Of a DNA stretch of 64,000 nucleotides, positions 10,579 through 18,950 are shown piece by piece. Positions within the stretch are counted from its first letter, which is position 1. Each line of letters starts with the position of its first letter. The position numbers and the translations under genes were made by a program. The notes beneath the pieces are model-generated. The model did not search any database and was not told the DNA's origin. It was given only the letters and a program-made list of their open reading frames with translations. Source of the DNA: Rhodobiaceae bacterium UBA7804 (GTDB lineage Bacteria; Pseudomonadota; Alphaproteobacteria; Parvibaculales; Parvibaculaceae). The stretch lies in the NCBI GenBank assembly GCA_002480495.1, contig DLCG01000009.1, positions 11,417 through 75,416 of the forward strand. Reading direction: 5' to 3'.

Positions 10579-10608
10579 GAAAGAGCCGGTTCATCACTGA
10601 ACCGGCTC
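10575..10608 (-). terminator. Terminator for the monooxygenase gene
   Basis: A perfect 11-bp stem, GAGCCGGTTCA (10583-10593) with TGAACCGGCTC (10598-10608), loop TCAC. On the minus strand it is followed by TTTCTTTT, so it ends transcription of the monooxygenase gene. On the plus strand the tail is poorer in T. Confidence 0.85.
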
Positions 10609-10677
10609 CTGTCCGCTTTTGCGATATGGGCGGGGAAATCGCGCAAAAGGCGCGAAAAACAATCCCCGCTTTTACCT

Positions 10678-12216
10678 CTACTCGGCCGCCGCGACCTGCA
10701 TGCCGCCCGCTGCCGCGCCCTGAGCACTTGCCGTCCTCGCGCGCAGATTGAACTCGGCGAAGTTCGGCCGGCGCGTCATCCACCAATATTTGAAGGTGTA
10801 GTTCGCCCAGTTGTTGGTGACCTTGCCGCTTTCGGTCTTGTACCAGCTGGTGCAGCCCGACGCGAAAACGGAGTTTGCGTTGTCCGCCTGGACGGCCTCG
10901 TTCGAGGCGCGCTGCGCTTCCGGCTTCACGTCGATATAGAGAAGATTGTCGTTCTTCAGTTTCTCGACGCATTGCCGGATGTAGTTCGCCTGGCACTCGA
11001 TCATGAAGATGATCGAGTTGTGACCGAGATTGGTGTTGGGCCCATAGAGCAGGAAGAAATTCGGGAAGCCCGAAACCGTCATCCCGTGATGGGCTTCCGC
11101 GCCCGTCGCCCAGGCCTCCTTGAGCTCGCGGCCCGCAAGCCCCTTCACGCCCATCGGGCCGAGGAAATGCGTGGTGTCGAAGCCAGTGCCGTAGACGATG
11201 ATGTCGAAGGCGCGTTCCTTGCCATCCTTCGTGCGCAGCCCCGCCGGCGTGATCTCCGAAATGCCCTCGGTGACGACATCGACATGATCCATGCCCATGG
11301 CCGGCCACCAGTCATTCGCGAAGAGCACACGCTTGCAGCCCGGTTCGTAGTCGGGTGTGAGCTTGCGCTTCTTTTCGGGATCGGAGACGTAAAGGTTCAT
11401 CTCCTCAATGGCCGCTTCCTTGAGCTTGTCGCCCGACGTGTGGAAGGTGCGGAAGAGAAGTTCGCCGAACCAGTAGGTCTTCCAGCGCTGGATGTTCATG
11501 GTCCAGGGAAGCGCCTTGTAGAGCGCCTTCTCCCAGCCGAAGAACTCGCGCTGCGGGCGCGGCAGCACCCAGCTCGCCGAACGCTGGAAGATGGTGACGC
11601 TGCCCGCCTCCTTCGCGATTTCCGGGACGAACTGGATCGCGCTCGCGCCATTGCCGATGACGGCGATGCGCTTGCCCTTCAGGTCGACGGAATGGTTCCA
11701 CTGCGCGGAATGCCAGCTATCGCCCTTGAAGGTCTCGCGGCCCGGAATGTTCGGCCAGACGGGGCGATGAAGCTGGCCCGTGCCCGCGGCGATGACATTC
11801 GCCTCGAAGCTGCGATCGCCCGATTTCAACGTCCAGATGCCGGTCTGCTCGTCGAAGCGCGCATCGTCTATTTCGGTGTTGAAGCGGATGTTGCCGCGCA
11901 GTCCGTATTTGTCGACGACGGATTCCAGATAGGCCTTGATGTCGGCGGCGAAGACATACTTCTTCGTCCAGTCCGGACGCATGTCGAACGAGAACTGATA
12001 CATGTGCAGCGGCACGTCGCAGGAACAGCCGGGATAGGTGTTCTCCCGCCAGGTGCCGCCGATCTCACTCGCCTTCTCATAAATGGTGAAGTTGGTGAGA
12101 CCCTTTTCCTTCAGCTTGATCGCGGTGCAGATGCCGGCGACGCCCGCGCCGAGAATGGCCACGCTCGGGCCTTCCGCCGCTTCCGTCCGCGCCGGCGCAT
12201 CATATGCCAGTGCCAT
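10678..12216 (-). CDS. Flavin-containing / Baeyer-Villiger-type monooxygenase
   Basis: A soluble 512-residue FAD enzyme that uses NADPH and oxygen, probably to oxidise a ketone, aldehyde or heteroatom. The FAD-binding GAGVAG (residues 23-28) follows a short head, EIGGTWRENTYPGCSCDVP is typical of the class, and GNGASA near 188 is the NADPH-binding motif. The type I Baeyer-Villiger fingerprint is almost present: F163-x-G-x3-H169-x3-W173, but the next residue is Asn instead of Pro or Asp. The start at 12216 is chosen for GGAGGAAACA just upstream; an in-frame upstream start at 12270 has no comparable ribosome site. Substrate cannot be predicted. Confidence 0.88.
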   Translation of the reverse strand: MALAYDAPARTEAAEGPSVAILGAGVAGICTAIKLKEKGLTNFTIYEKASEIGGTWRENTYPGCSCDVPLHMYQFSFDMRPDWTKKYVFAADIKAYLESVVDKYGLRGNIRFNTEIDDARFDEQTGIWTLKSGDRSFEANVIAAGTGQLHRPVWPNIPGRETFKGDSWHSAQWNHSVDLKGKRIAVIGNGASAIQFVPEIAKEAGSVTIFQRSASWVLPRPQREFFGWEKALYKALPWTMNIQRWKTYWFGELLFRTFHTSGDKLKEAAIEEMNLYVSDPEKKRKLTPDYEPGCKRVLFANDWWPAMGMDHVDVVTEGISEITPAGLRTKDGKERAFDIIVYGTGFDTTHFLGPMGVKGLAGRELKEAWATGAEAHHGMTVSGFPNFFLLYGPNTNLGHNSIIFMIECQANYIRQCVEKLKNDNLLYIDVKPEAQRASNEAVQADNANSVFASGCTSWYKTESGKVTNNWANYTFKYWWMTRRPNFAEFNLRARTASAQGAAAGGMQVAAAE

Positions 12217-12421
12217 TGTTTCCTCCCCGCCGGTTCGCGCCTTCTCCCTCAAGAAAACGCTGTCCGGCATTGATTTCCGGATACCGATGAGAGAAGCCTA
12301 GACCGTTTTCCAGGCAGGCGGAACCGCCTCAAAGAAGGGCCGCACCGCCCGAAAGGCCGGGGGGAAGACAAAAGACGCGCGACGCGCTAAAGGAACCGCA
12401 GCGCCGCTGGGGAAAGCAGAG

Positions 12422-12913
12422 ATGACCGATACCAAAGTTCCCGCCACGACCGATCTTTCCGACGATTTTCCGGCGCTCGTGCGCCATGCCGCGTCCATCT
12501 TTCGCGATTACGGGGGCAGAATCGCGTTCTGCGGGCCCGTGGCGACGCTGAAAGTGCCCGACGACAACAGCAAGGTGCGCGAGACCGTCGAGAGCCCCGG
12601 CGAAGGCCGCGTGCTCGTGGTCGATGGCGGCGGCGCCATGACCTACGCGCTTTTCGGCGGCAATCTCGGCAAGCTCGCGGAGCAGAACGGCTGGGCGGGC
12701 GTGGTGGTTCACGGCTGCGTGCGCGACACGGCCGAACTTTCGGCCTGCGCCATCGGCATCAAGGCGCTCGCGGCGCATCCAAAGCGGAGCGACAAGCGCG
12801 GGCTTGGCGAAAAGGATGTGGAAGTGAGTTTCGCCGGGATCACGCTGAAGCCGGGCGAATGGCTCTATGCGGACGCCGACGGCATCGTGGTCTCCGCCGG
12901 GAAGCTCGGCTGA
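12422..12913 (+). CDS. rraA: RraA family protein (ribonuclease E activity regulator / aldolase-like fold)
   Basis: A 163-residue protein with the RraA signature GGNLGKLAEQNGWAGVVVHGCVRDTAEL. RraA binds RNase E and dampens it in E. coli; related proteins are 4-hydroxy-4-methyl-2-oxoglutarate aldolases. The length and the sequence IFRDYGGRIAFCGPVATLKV are those of the RraA group, but RraA and the aldolases cannot be separated with certainty by eye, since the Arg of GCVRD is shared. It is a single gene, convergent with a small membrane protein gene. Confidence 0.85.
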   Translation: MTDTKVPATTDLSDDFPALVRHAASIFRDYGGRIAFCGPVATLKVPDDNSKVRETVESPGEGRVLVVDGGGAMTYALFGGNLGKLAEQNGWAGVVVHGCVRDTAELSACAIGIKALAAHPKRSDKRGLGEKDVEVSFAGITLKPGEWLYADADGIVVSAGKLG

Positions 12914-12935
12914 ACCGGAGCGGCCTGCGGTACGG

Positions 12936-13139
12936 TCAGGCGACGAGTTCGATCAGCTTCCAGAAGCCGAGAGCGACGATCGCCATCGAGAAGAGCCCGC
13001 CGGAGCCGACCAGCAACATCTCGGCGAGGCTCACGGCCTCCATATCGTCGACTGTGCTTCTCAGCTCCCTGTCCCTGTCCGCCTTGTAGAGCAGCGGAAG
13101 CACATCTCCGTTCTGGAGATCGCGATCCAGATCAGCCAT
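12936..13139 (-). CDS. Small membrane protein, unknown function
   Basis: A 67-residue protein, MADLDRDLQNGDVLPLLYKA and onward, with a charged N-terminal half (KADRDRELRSTVDD) and one C-terminal helix, MLLVGSGGLFSMAIVALGFWKLIELV, suggesting a tail-anchored protein. The start is set by GGGGGAGGA just upstream; a longer reading to 13196 lacks such a site. Not recognised. A possible FNR-like site lies about 90 bp upstream of the start. Confidence 0.65.
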   Translation of the reverse strand: MADLDRDLQNGDVLPLLYKADRDRELRSTVDDMEAVSLAEMLLVGSGGLFSMAIVALGFWKLIELVA

Positions 13140-13226
13140 CCAAGTTCCTCCCCCACCCGTCTCAGCTCGCAGAGGCAACCCGATCAAATCGGACAAAAAA
13201 CAACTTGATTTAGCTAATGCGCATCA

Positions 13227-13240
13227 TTGATTCGTGTCAA
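13227..13240 (-). promoter_or_regulatory. Possible FNR/FixK-type site
   Basis: TTGATTCGTGTCAA matches the TTGAT-N4-ATCAA consensus at nine of ten positions. It lies 88-101 bp upstream of the small membrane protein start, within an A+T-rich promoter region. A match this short can arise by chance. Confidence 0.3.
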
Positions 13241-13360
13241 TCAAATGACACCAATGCTCACCGGAAAATGCCGTATGCGCTTCGCTTCGAGAGCGGAAGC
13301 GGTTTCCGGATGTTGCGCCGCAGCATGAATTATCCGTAGGCGCATCACCCGAAACCGGCC

Positions 13361-14233
13361 TCAGACGCGAAGGTGATCTTCCACATAGCGCGGCAGTGCG
13401 AAGGCCGCCTTATGAACTTCCGGCGTGTAGTAGCGGGTGACGAGCCCCGCGGCTTCATAGCGGCGCGCGAGTTCTTCCACCGGCACTTCCTTCAGCGTCT
13501 CGTCATCCGTGCCCCAGCCCATCGCCATCGGACCGCCGACATAGGTCGGAATGGTGGCGAGGTAGCAGCTCGCCACATTGAAGAGACGGCGGAACTTCTC
13601 CATCGTGCTCTTCAGTTCGTCGCCCTGCATGAAGGGAACGCCGTTCTGCGTGACGATGACGCCGCCGGGCGTGAGCCGGTCCTTCGCCGCGCGGTAGAAC
13701 TCCTCGCGGAAGAGGACTTCGCCGGGGCCGATGGGGTCCGTCGAATCCACGATGATGACGTCGAAACTCTCCTTCGCCTCCTCCACGAACTTCGCGCCAT
13801 CGGCGAAGACGAGGTTCAGGCGCGGATCGTCGAAGGCGCCCGCCGAGATCTGCGGGAGCTGCGCCTTGCAGAAGTCCGTCACGGCGGGATCGATCTCGAC
13901 CATGGTGACATGCTCGACGCTCTTGTGACGGATCACTTCGCGCAGGATGCCGCCATCGCCGCCACCGATGATGAGGACGCGCCTCGCCTTTCCATGCGCG
14001 AGGATCGGCACATGGGTCATCATCTCGTGATAGATGAACTCGTCGCGTTCCGTGACCTGGGTGATGCCGTCGAGCGCCATCATCCGGCCGAAGAGACCGT
14101 TCTCGAAGATCACCAGATGCTGCTGGCCGGTTTCTTCCTCATAGAGCACCTTGTCGGCGCGGAAGGCGCAGGTGAAACCCTCTTTCTCATAGAGGGTTTC
14201 GACCACCCAGCGTCCGCTGGCGCCCGCCGCCAT
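13361..14233 (-). CDS. speE: Spermidine synthase (polyamine aminopropyltransferase)
   Basis: Transfers aminopropyl from decarboxylated S-adenosylmethionine to putrescine, in the cytoplasm. The 290 residues contain the signature VLIIGGGDGGILREVIRH, the substrate-binding DSTDPIGPGEVLF, and ALDGITQVTERDEFIYHEMMTHVP. The ATG overlaps the speD stop codon (ATGA), so both enzymes of the pathway are translated as a coupled pair. Confidence 0.96.
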   Translation of the reverse strand: MAAGASGRWVVETLYEKEGFTCAFRADKVLYEEETGQQHLVIFENGLFGRMMALDGITQVTERDEFIYHEMMTHVPILAHGKARRVLIIGGGDGGILREVIRHKSVEHVTMVEIDPAVTDFCKAQLPQISAGAFDDPRLNLVFADGAKFVEEAKESFDVIIVDSTDPIGPGEVLFREEFYRAAKDRLTPGGVIVTQNGVPFMQGDELKSTMEKFRRLFNVASCYLATIPTYVGGPMAMGWGTDDETLKEVPVEELARRYEAAGLVTRYYTPEVHKAAFALPRYVEDHLRV

Positions 14234-14748
14234 CAGACCATGCCCTCGCCGCGCAGATGCTCTCCCACGCGGATGTCGGAAGGCTGGAACGCCTCACGCA
14301 GAACCTCGATCGCGTTGTGCGGTTCGGCCTCGCCGCACATGAAGACGTCGAGCGCCGCATAGTCGGCCTCGGGCCAGCTATGGATCGAGATGTGGCTCTC
14401 CGACAGCACCGCCACGCCCGACACGCCGCCATTCGGCGTGAAGTGATGGAGGTGGATGTGAAGCAGCGTCGCCTTCGACACTTCCACGCAACGCCTGAGC
14501 GTCGCCTCGATATGCGCAAGATCGTCCAGACGGCTCGCGCCGATCAGATCGATGATGAGATGCGTTCCGGCAAACCGCTTGCCGTCGCGCTCGATGAAGA
14601 AATCGGTGCGCTCGTCGGACGTGGTGCAACGCTCCACCGCCGAGTCGGCAACGGCGTGAACGGGAAACTCGAGTACTTCCGCCTGGGTCTTGCTTGAATC
14701 GCGATTCAAGTCGCTCCCCAATTGGAAGAGGGCATTGGATTCGGACAT
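14233..14748 (-). CDS. speD: S-adenosylmethionine decarboxylase proenzyme
   Basis: A pyruvoyl enzyme that makes the aminopropyl donor for SpeE. The self-cleavage site is LSES|HISIHSWPE: cleavage before Ser118 would yield the pyruvoyl alpha chain. At 171 residues it is longer than the usual SpeH-type proenzyme (about 120-130) because of an N-terminal extension of roughly 50 residues that I do not recognise. The start at 14748 has GGGGAGAGG upstream; an earlier in-frame codon at 14814 has none. Confidence 0.93.
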   Translation of the reverse strand: MSESNALFQLGSDLNRDSSKTQAEVLEFPVHAVADSAVERCTTSDERTDFFIERDGKRFAGTHLIIDLIGASRLDDLAHIEATLRRCVEVSKATLLHIHLHHFTPNGGVSGVAVLSESHISIHSWPEADYAALDVFMCGEAEPHNAIEVLREAFQPSDIRVGEHLRGEGMV

Positions 14749-15525
14749 GAGTGCCTCTCCCCAACCAGTAGATGGACCTGGCCGACCGCACGCGGACGCT
14801 TCGCGCTCGCGCATCGGGGCCTATGGATATGTCATGCGTGGATGAACGCTGGGCGGGCTCCAACAAGGAGCCCCTGACGATTTCCGATGCCGGGCTGCGG
14901 TCGCTTACCCGGCTTGCGCGTCTTCAGTTGCAGGAAAATACAACGGACGTGCTCGGTTTGATCCGGGGCGTCAGCCCCTCAGACTGGAACCGGACATATG
15001 CAATCTCCCTCGAAACCCGGCGGAGGTAATCCAACAATGCCCACGGGGCATGCCGCCGAAATTGTCCAAAGAGACGCGTACGCCGTTACATAACCCGAGT
15101 CGGCCAGTGGCACGTGCGATTGCGTTCGAGGGCGAGAAGTAATGGCCATGCGCCCCGCTGTCAATCGCAGCAACATGAAACTTCATGAAAAATCCCGCGC
15201 GGGGCGATTTGCGAATGCGTGTGTGCGCAGCGTATCGCGCGCGCAGCAGCCGCGATGTTGAGTGAGCTTGAAAGGGAAGCGAGACGACAAGGCGCCGGGG
15301 AATTGCCGGGCTTCGCGCGAAAGACGGGCGACAGGCGCCGCTCTTCGTTCGCGCGCGGCGGCCCTTCCCCATGACTGCGGGCCCGAGGCGGCGGGCCCGA
15401 GGCGGCGGGCCCGAGGCGGCGGGACGCGACAATTTTGCTGTTGATAATCATTCGCAGTTACTGCAGGCTCGATCTCCCGGTGCAGACATCCCCCCACGAG
15501 CCCCCGGAACGCCAAGGAGACGCCC
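14749..15525. other. Long gap upstream of speD with no supported gene
   Basis: This 777-bp stretch separates speD from the next plus-strand gene. Several open frames cross it, but none has a ribosome site or a recognisable domain. It contains the tandem repeat at 15377-15423 and must hold the speD promoter. No tRNA or clear terminator is visible. Confidence 0.5.
15377..15423. repeat. Tandem repeat, 14-bp unit, 3.4 copies
   Basis: GCGGGCCCGAGGCG is repeated exactly at 15377-15390, 15391-15404 and 15405-15418, with a partial fourth copy GCGGG. Each unit contains the palindrome CGGGCCCG. It lies about 100 bp upstream of the hypothetical gene at 15526. Confidence 0.9.
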
Positions 15526-16047
15526 ATGAAGACCGCCGAAGCCCCGCTCGACATTTTCTCGTCCAAACCCGCCAGGAGTTACGCGCCGGACCAGCCGCTG
15601 GCCGAACTCGGCTTCGCGGAGCAGTTTCTCGTCTGGAGCCTGCGCGTGCAGTGGCGCGTATCGGACGAGGGGGCGGAGCGATCCGTGCTTCTGCAGCGCG
15701 CCTTCGATGCGCTCGACCTGCCCGGCGGCGCGGCCATGGTGGCCGAACTCGCAGGCGCATTGACGCGCACCGTGCAGCGGCCGCTTTCGATCCCCTGCCC
15801 GCGCTGGCGGGTGCTGACGAGCGACGAGGTGCGCCTGCTCAATTTCGTGGCGGCGCTGCAGCGGCAAGGCGCTTCCCCGCGCGCGACGCTGGACCCGGCC
15901 TGGGCAGCGGCGCCCTGCGGCGCCTCGCCCATCTGGGTTCCTGCGCAGCGGCTGGCGCTGGCGCTTTCATCGGCGGGGCTCACGCTTGGCAGCGCGCATG
16001 CCCCGGCATCGCCCTTTCCCGAGGCGATGCCGCGCATGCTGCATTAG
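15526..16047 (+). CDS. Hypothetical protein, 173 residues
   Basis: Begins MKTAEAPLDIFSSKPARSYA with AAGGAGA upstream. It is rich in Ala, Leu and Arg and has no signal peptide or membrane helix. AELGFAEQFLVWSLRVQWRV and RWRVLTSDEVRLLNFVAALQRQG look like amphipathic helices, so an all-helical cytoplasmic fold is likely. I do not recognise the family. It stands alone between the speDE operon and a convergent nitronate monooxygenase-like gene, which gives no functional clue. Confidence 0.7.
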   Translation: MKTAEAPLDIFSSKPARSYAPDQPLAELGFAEQFLVWSLRVQWRVSDEGAERSVLLQRAFDALDLPGGAAMVAELAGALTRTVQRPLSIPCPRWRVLTSDEVRLLNFVAALQRQGASPRATLDPAWAAAPCGASPIWVPAQRLALALSSAGLTLGSAHAPASPFPEAMPRMLH

Positions 16048-16076
16048 TGCCCGTTACCGTTTCAGGGAACAACATC

Positions 16077-16104
16077 GTCATTGCGAGGAGGCCGCAAGGC
16101 CGAC
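16077..16104. repeat. Half copy of a dispersed palindromic intergenic repeat
   Basis: GTCATTGCGAGGAGGCCGCA and the next eight bases are the exact reverse complement of 61463-61490, the right arm of the full element at 61386-61490. Here only one arm is left, just after the hypothetical gene at 15526. Confidence 0.85.
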
Positions 16105-16133
16105 TCACTAAAACTCGGAAAGCTCCCGCTCAA

Positions 16134-17072
16134 TCAGCCGAAGTTACGGGCGTCCGCGAGCGCGCCCATGCGCGACGCGATGGCGAAGAATTCGGAGATC
16201 GTGTCGTCGATGATTTCCTTCGCCGTCTTCACACGGTCGATGAGGCCCGCCGTTTCGCCCGCAAGGCCGACGGCGGCTTCCATGTCGCCGCCGAAATAGA
16301 GATCGAGAATGCGGGCGAAGGTGTCCGCGGGCATCAGGCCCTCTTCATGGATCTTCGCCGTGCGCTCCGTCTTCAGCGCGCGGATGCAGGGCGTCGACTT
16401 CTTGTTGAGCACATAGGTGCCCGTCTCCTTCGCATCGACAATCGCCTGTTTGTAGTTCTGGTGCACCGGGCTTTCGGCGCAGCTCACGAAGCGCGTGCCC
16501 ATCTGCACGGCCTCGGCACCGAGCGCGAAGGCGGCGGCCATGCCCTTGCCGTCGCAGATGCCGCCTGCGGCGATCATCGGAATATCCGTGCGGGCTCGGA
16601 TCGCCTGCAACAGAACGAGCGTGCCAACCTCTTCGGGGTTCTTGAAGCCGCCGCCCTCGGTGCCTTCGACGACGAGGCCGTCGATACCCGCATCGACGCA
16701 TTTCATCGCGGCATCGACGGTGGGGACCGCGTGATAGACGGTGATGCCCGCATCGTGGAGCGGCGCGATGAACTTTGCCGGGCTGCCCGCCGAGGTCGTC
16801 ACGAACTTCACGCCCGCGTCGCAGACGAAGCGAAGCATGGCATCGTCCTTCAGGAAGCGGATCGGCAGGTTGACGCCAAAGGGTGCATCCGTCAGTTCAC
16901 GCATCTTCAGGATTTCGGCCTTGCAAGCCTCGGTTTCGCCCGACGATGTCTCGATGATGCCGAGGCCGCCTGCCTTGCAGACGGCGGAGGCGAGCTGAGA
17001 GCGGGCGATCCAGCCCATCGGCGCCTGGACGATCGGATATTTCGAGCCCGTATGGGCGAGGACGCGGTTCAT
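16134..17072 (-). CDS. NAD(P)H-dependent flavin oxidoreductase / nitronate monooxygenase family
   Basis: A 312-residue FMN TIM-barrel enzyme: YPIVQAPMGWIARSQLASAVCKAGGLG at the N terminus, EGTEGGGF near 150 and IPMIAAGGICDGKGMAAAFALGA for phosphate binding. Members are called nitronate monooxygenases, 2-nitropropane dioxygenases or FabK-like enoyl reductases; the exact activity cannot be read from the sequence, and many in lipid-degrading bacteria are uncharacterised NADH:quinone or enoyl reductases. The start at 17072 is chosen for GGGGAGAAA upstream; the frame extends to 17138 without one. Confidence 0.85.
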   Translation of the reverse strand: MNRVLAHTGSKYPIVQAPMGWIARSQLASAVCKAGGLGIIETSSGETEACKAEILKMRELTDAPFGVNLPIRFLKDDAMLRFVCDAGVKFVTTSAGSPAKFIAPLHDAGITVYHAVPTVDAAMKCVDAGIDGLVVEGTEGGGFKNPEEVGTLVLLQAIRARTDIPMIAAGGICDGKGMAAAFALGAEAVQMGTRFVSCAESPVHQNYKQAIVDAKETGTYVLNKKSTPCIRALKTERTAKIHEEGLMPADTFARILDLYFGGDMEAAVGLAGETAGLIDRVKTAKEIIDDTISEFFAIASRMGALADARNFG

Positions 17073-17149
17073 GATTTCTCCCCGGATCGATTGATTTTCC
17101 TTGGCGCGAAGTAGGCCCCAGCCGAACGCCAACCGCAAGACCGGCGGGC

Positions 17150-17183
17150 GAAAGAAAAAGGCGCGGGAGCAATCCCGCGCCTT
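17150..17183 (-). terminator. Terminator after the histone-like gene
   Basis: Perfect 11-bp stem, AAGGCGCGGGA (17158-17168) with TCCCGCGCCTT (17173-17183), loop GCAA. On the minus strand it is followed by TTTCTTTC. It separates the histone-like gene from the flavin oxidoreductase gene. Confidence 0.85.
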
Positions 17184-17221
17184 CCGACGTTCGTGTTCAG
17201 GTTCGGTATTTCAGGAACCGC

Positions 17222-17830
17222 TCAGCGGAAATGCCCGTAGGCACGCATGACGGCTTCCGACAATTCCTTGTAGGCGCCTTCGACGCCTGTCTTGATTTCG
17301 TCGAACGCGCCTTCACCCTGCTTCGCCAGTTCGGCGACGCGGGCACGCAAACGGGCGCGATCCGCCTTGAGCTGCTTGAGGACGCTCGAATAACGCTTCT
17401 CCGTATCCTTCAGCGCCTTCTTCGCTTCCTTCTCGGCCTTGTCGACTTCCTTTGAAAGTTTGGCGACCTGCTTTTCGAGTTCCTTCTTCAGCTTCGCCTT
17501 TTCTGGCGGCAGCTTGCCGGAGGTCTTCCGGGCGGGTTTTTTCGCCGGTTTCGCTGCGGCGGTCTTCTTTGCCGCGGTCTTCTTTGCGGCGGTCTTCTTT
17601 GCGGCAGGCTTTTTCGAAGCCGGTTTCTTCGCCGCCGGTTTCCTTGCGGATGCGGACTTGCCGGATGCTGCCTTCTTCGCCGCGGGCTTGCTTGCGGCGG
17701 GAGCGGCCGCTCCGCCAGTTGCGGGCGTCACTTCGGCGGCGGCGACGGTTCCCGCCCGGCGGGACGCCGTCTTGCTCTTCGCGGTCTTGCGGCCCGCCGC
17801 CGTCCCACGCCTCCTGCGCGTATCGCTCAT
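17222..17830 (-). CDS. Histone H1-like lysine/alanine-rich protein
   Basis: A 202-residue, highly basic protein. Residues 1-105 are low-complexity Lys/Ala/Pro with KPAAKK, KPASKK and three consecutive AAKKT repeats, like eukaryotic H1 tails and the bacterial AlgP/Hc1/BpH1 group. Residues about 110-175 are a charged helix or coiled coil (KLKKELEKQVAKLSKEVDKA, then KRYSSVLKQLKADRARLRARVAEL). The likely role is DNA compaction or nucleoid binding (inference from composition). The start at 17830 is where the basic head begins; the frame continues to 18022 without a better ribosome site. Confidence 0.78.
   Translation of the reverse strand: MSDTRRRRGTAAGRKTAKSKTASRRAGTVAAAEVTPATGGAAAPAASKPAAKKAASGKSASARKPAAKKPASKKPAAKKTAAKKTAAKKTAAAKPAKKPARKTSGKLPPEKAKLKKELEKQVAKLSKEVDKAEKEAKKALKDTEKRYSSVLKQLKADRARLRARVAELAKQGEGAFDEIKTGVEGAYKELSEAVMRAYGHFR
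17559..17603. repeat. In-gene tandem repeat, three 15-bp units
   Basis: Three near-identical 15-bp units (17559-17573, 17574-17588, 17589-17603) encode AAKKT three times in the histone-like protein. Such repeats readily change copy number by slippage. Confidence 0.9.
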
Positions 17831-18038
17831 GATCGAATGCCTCGACTTGATTTGGGCCTCGGGCGCACGGGGCGCCGACAATTGAGAGTGACGCGAATAT
17901 CGGGGCGTTTCAAGGGCGCAGGCCCTTGCGCGGGGCGGCGTTGGCAATTTCGTAAGACCTTCCGGCTTTAACTGGGGCTGCGACGCGGGAGGGGCGAACG
18001 CGCCTTCCGGATAAATCCGCATACGTAGCGAGATAGAG

Positions 18039-18935
18039 ATGGCGGCCGGATTCGAGATGGCGGGAAAGCCCCCGACGACGACGCACGAGGACGCGCCGGT
18101 CGTGATGCTCGTTCACGGCATGTGGAGTCGCCCACATGTCTGGGACAATTTCCGGCAGTTCTTCGAGGCGCGCGGCTATCGCGTGATCACGCCGACGCTG
18201 CGCTTCCACGATACGGAACCGGGCGATGCGCCGCATCCCTGTCTCGGCGAAACGAGTCTTTCCGACTATCTCGAAGGACTGATCTGCGAAATCGGACGGC
18301 TGCGGACGAAGCCGCTCGTCATCGGCCATTCGATGGGCGGCCTGCTCGCCCATATCCTTGCGGCGCGCGGCTTCGCCCGTGCCGTCGTCGGCCTTGCGCC
18401 CGCACAGAATGCGGGCGTCTTCAATCACGATCTGCGTTCGGTCTGGATCTTCCGCCGCGAATTCGTCCGCCGCGGCTTCTGGCGCGAACCGCAACTGCCT
18501 TCCTTCGAGGCGATGCGCTATGGCGTGATGAACCGGCTTCCCGAACGCGACAGGGAAGACCTTTATTCGACGCTTATCCATGAGTCGGGGCGCGTGACGC
18601 TGGAGATCGGCTTCTGGTTCCTCGACCGGCAGCGGACGACCTGGATCAATCCCGCCGATGTGGCCTGCCCCATGCTCTTCATGACGGGGACGGAGGACAA
18701 GCTGACGCCGCTCTGGCTGACGCACCGCCTCGCCGAACCCTATGGCGAGAAGCTGAAGGTGGAGGCGCTGCGCGGCCATTCGCACTGGCTGCCCGCCGAG
18801 CCCGGCTGGGAGCGGATCGCCGAGCGGGCCGCGGCCTTTTTCGAAACCGAGGCGCCGGAAATAGCGCGCCGGATGGCGGCTCAGGCCGCCCCGGGTCTGC
18901 GCGGGCTCGTCACCGCCTATCAAGCCGCCCGCTGA
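18039..18935 (+). CDS. Alpha/beta hydrolase
   Basis: A 298-residue serine hydrolase of unknown substrate. MLVHGMWSRPHVWDNF is the oxyanion segment, the nucleophile elbow is GHSMGG with Ser98, GTEDKLTP holds the acidic residue region, and GHSHWLP near 250 holds the catalytic His. No signal peptide, so cytoplasmic. A second in-frame ATG lies at 18057 and neither start has a strong ribosome site. It is convergent with the amidohydrolase gene, 15 bp away. Confidence 0.85.
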   Translation: MAAGFEMAGKPPTTTHEDAPVVMLVHGMWSRPHVWDNFRQFFEARGYRVITPTLRFHDTEPGDAPHPCLGETSLSDYLEGLICEIGRLRTKPLVIGHSMGGLLAHILAARGFARAVVGLAPAQNAGVFNHDLRSVWIFRREFVRRGFWREPQLPSFEAMRYGVMNRLPERDREDLYSTLIHESGRVTLEIGFWFLDRQRTTWINPADVACPMLFMTGTEDKLTPLWLTHRLAEPYGEKLKVEALRGHSHWLPAEPGWERIAERAAAFFETEAPEIARRMAAQAAPGLRGLVTAYQAAR

Positions 18936-18950
18936 ACGGGACGGGCGCCG

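Noticed and set aside
10546..12273. A 575-codon plus-strand frame opposite the monooxygenase
   Set aside because: No homology features; the minus-strand frame has FAD and NADPH motifs and a ribosome site.
14772..15029. An 85-codon frame upstream of speD on the plus strand
   Set aside because: No ribosome site, no domain and no codon bias like neighbouring genes.
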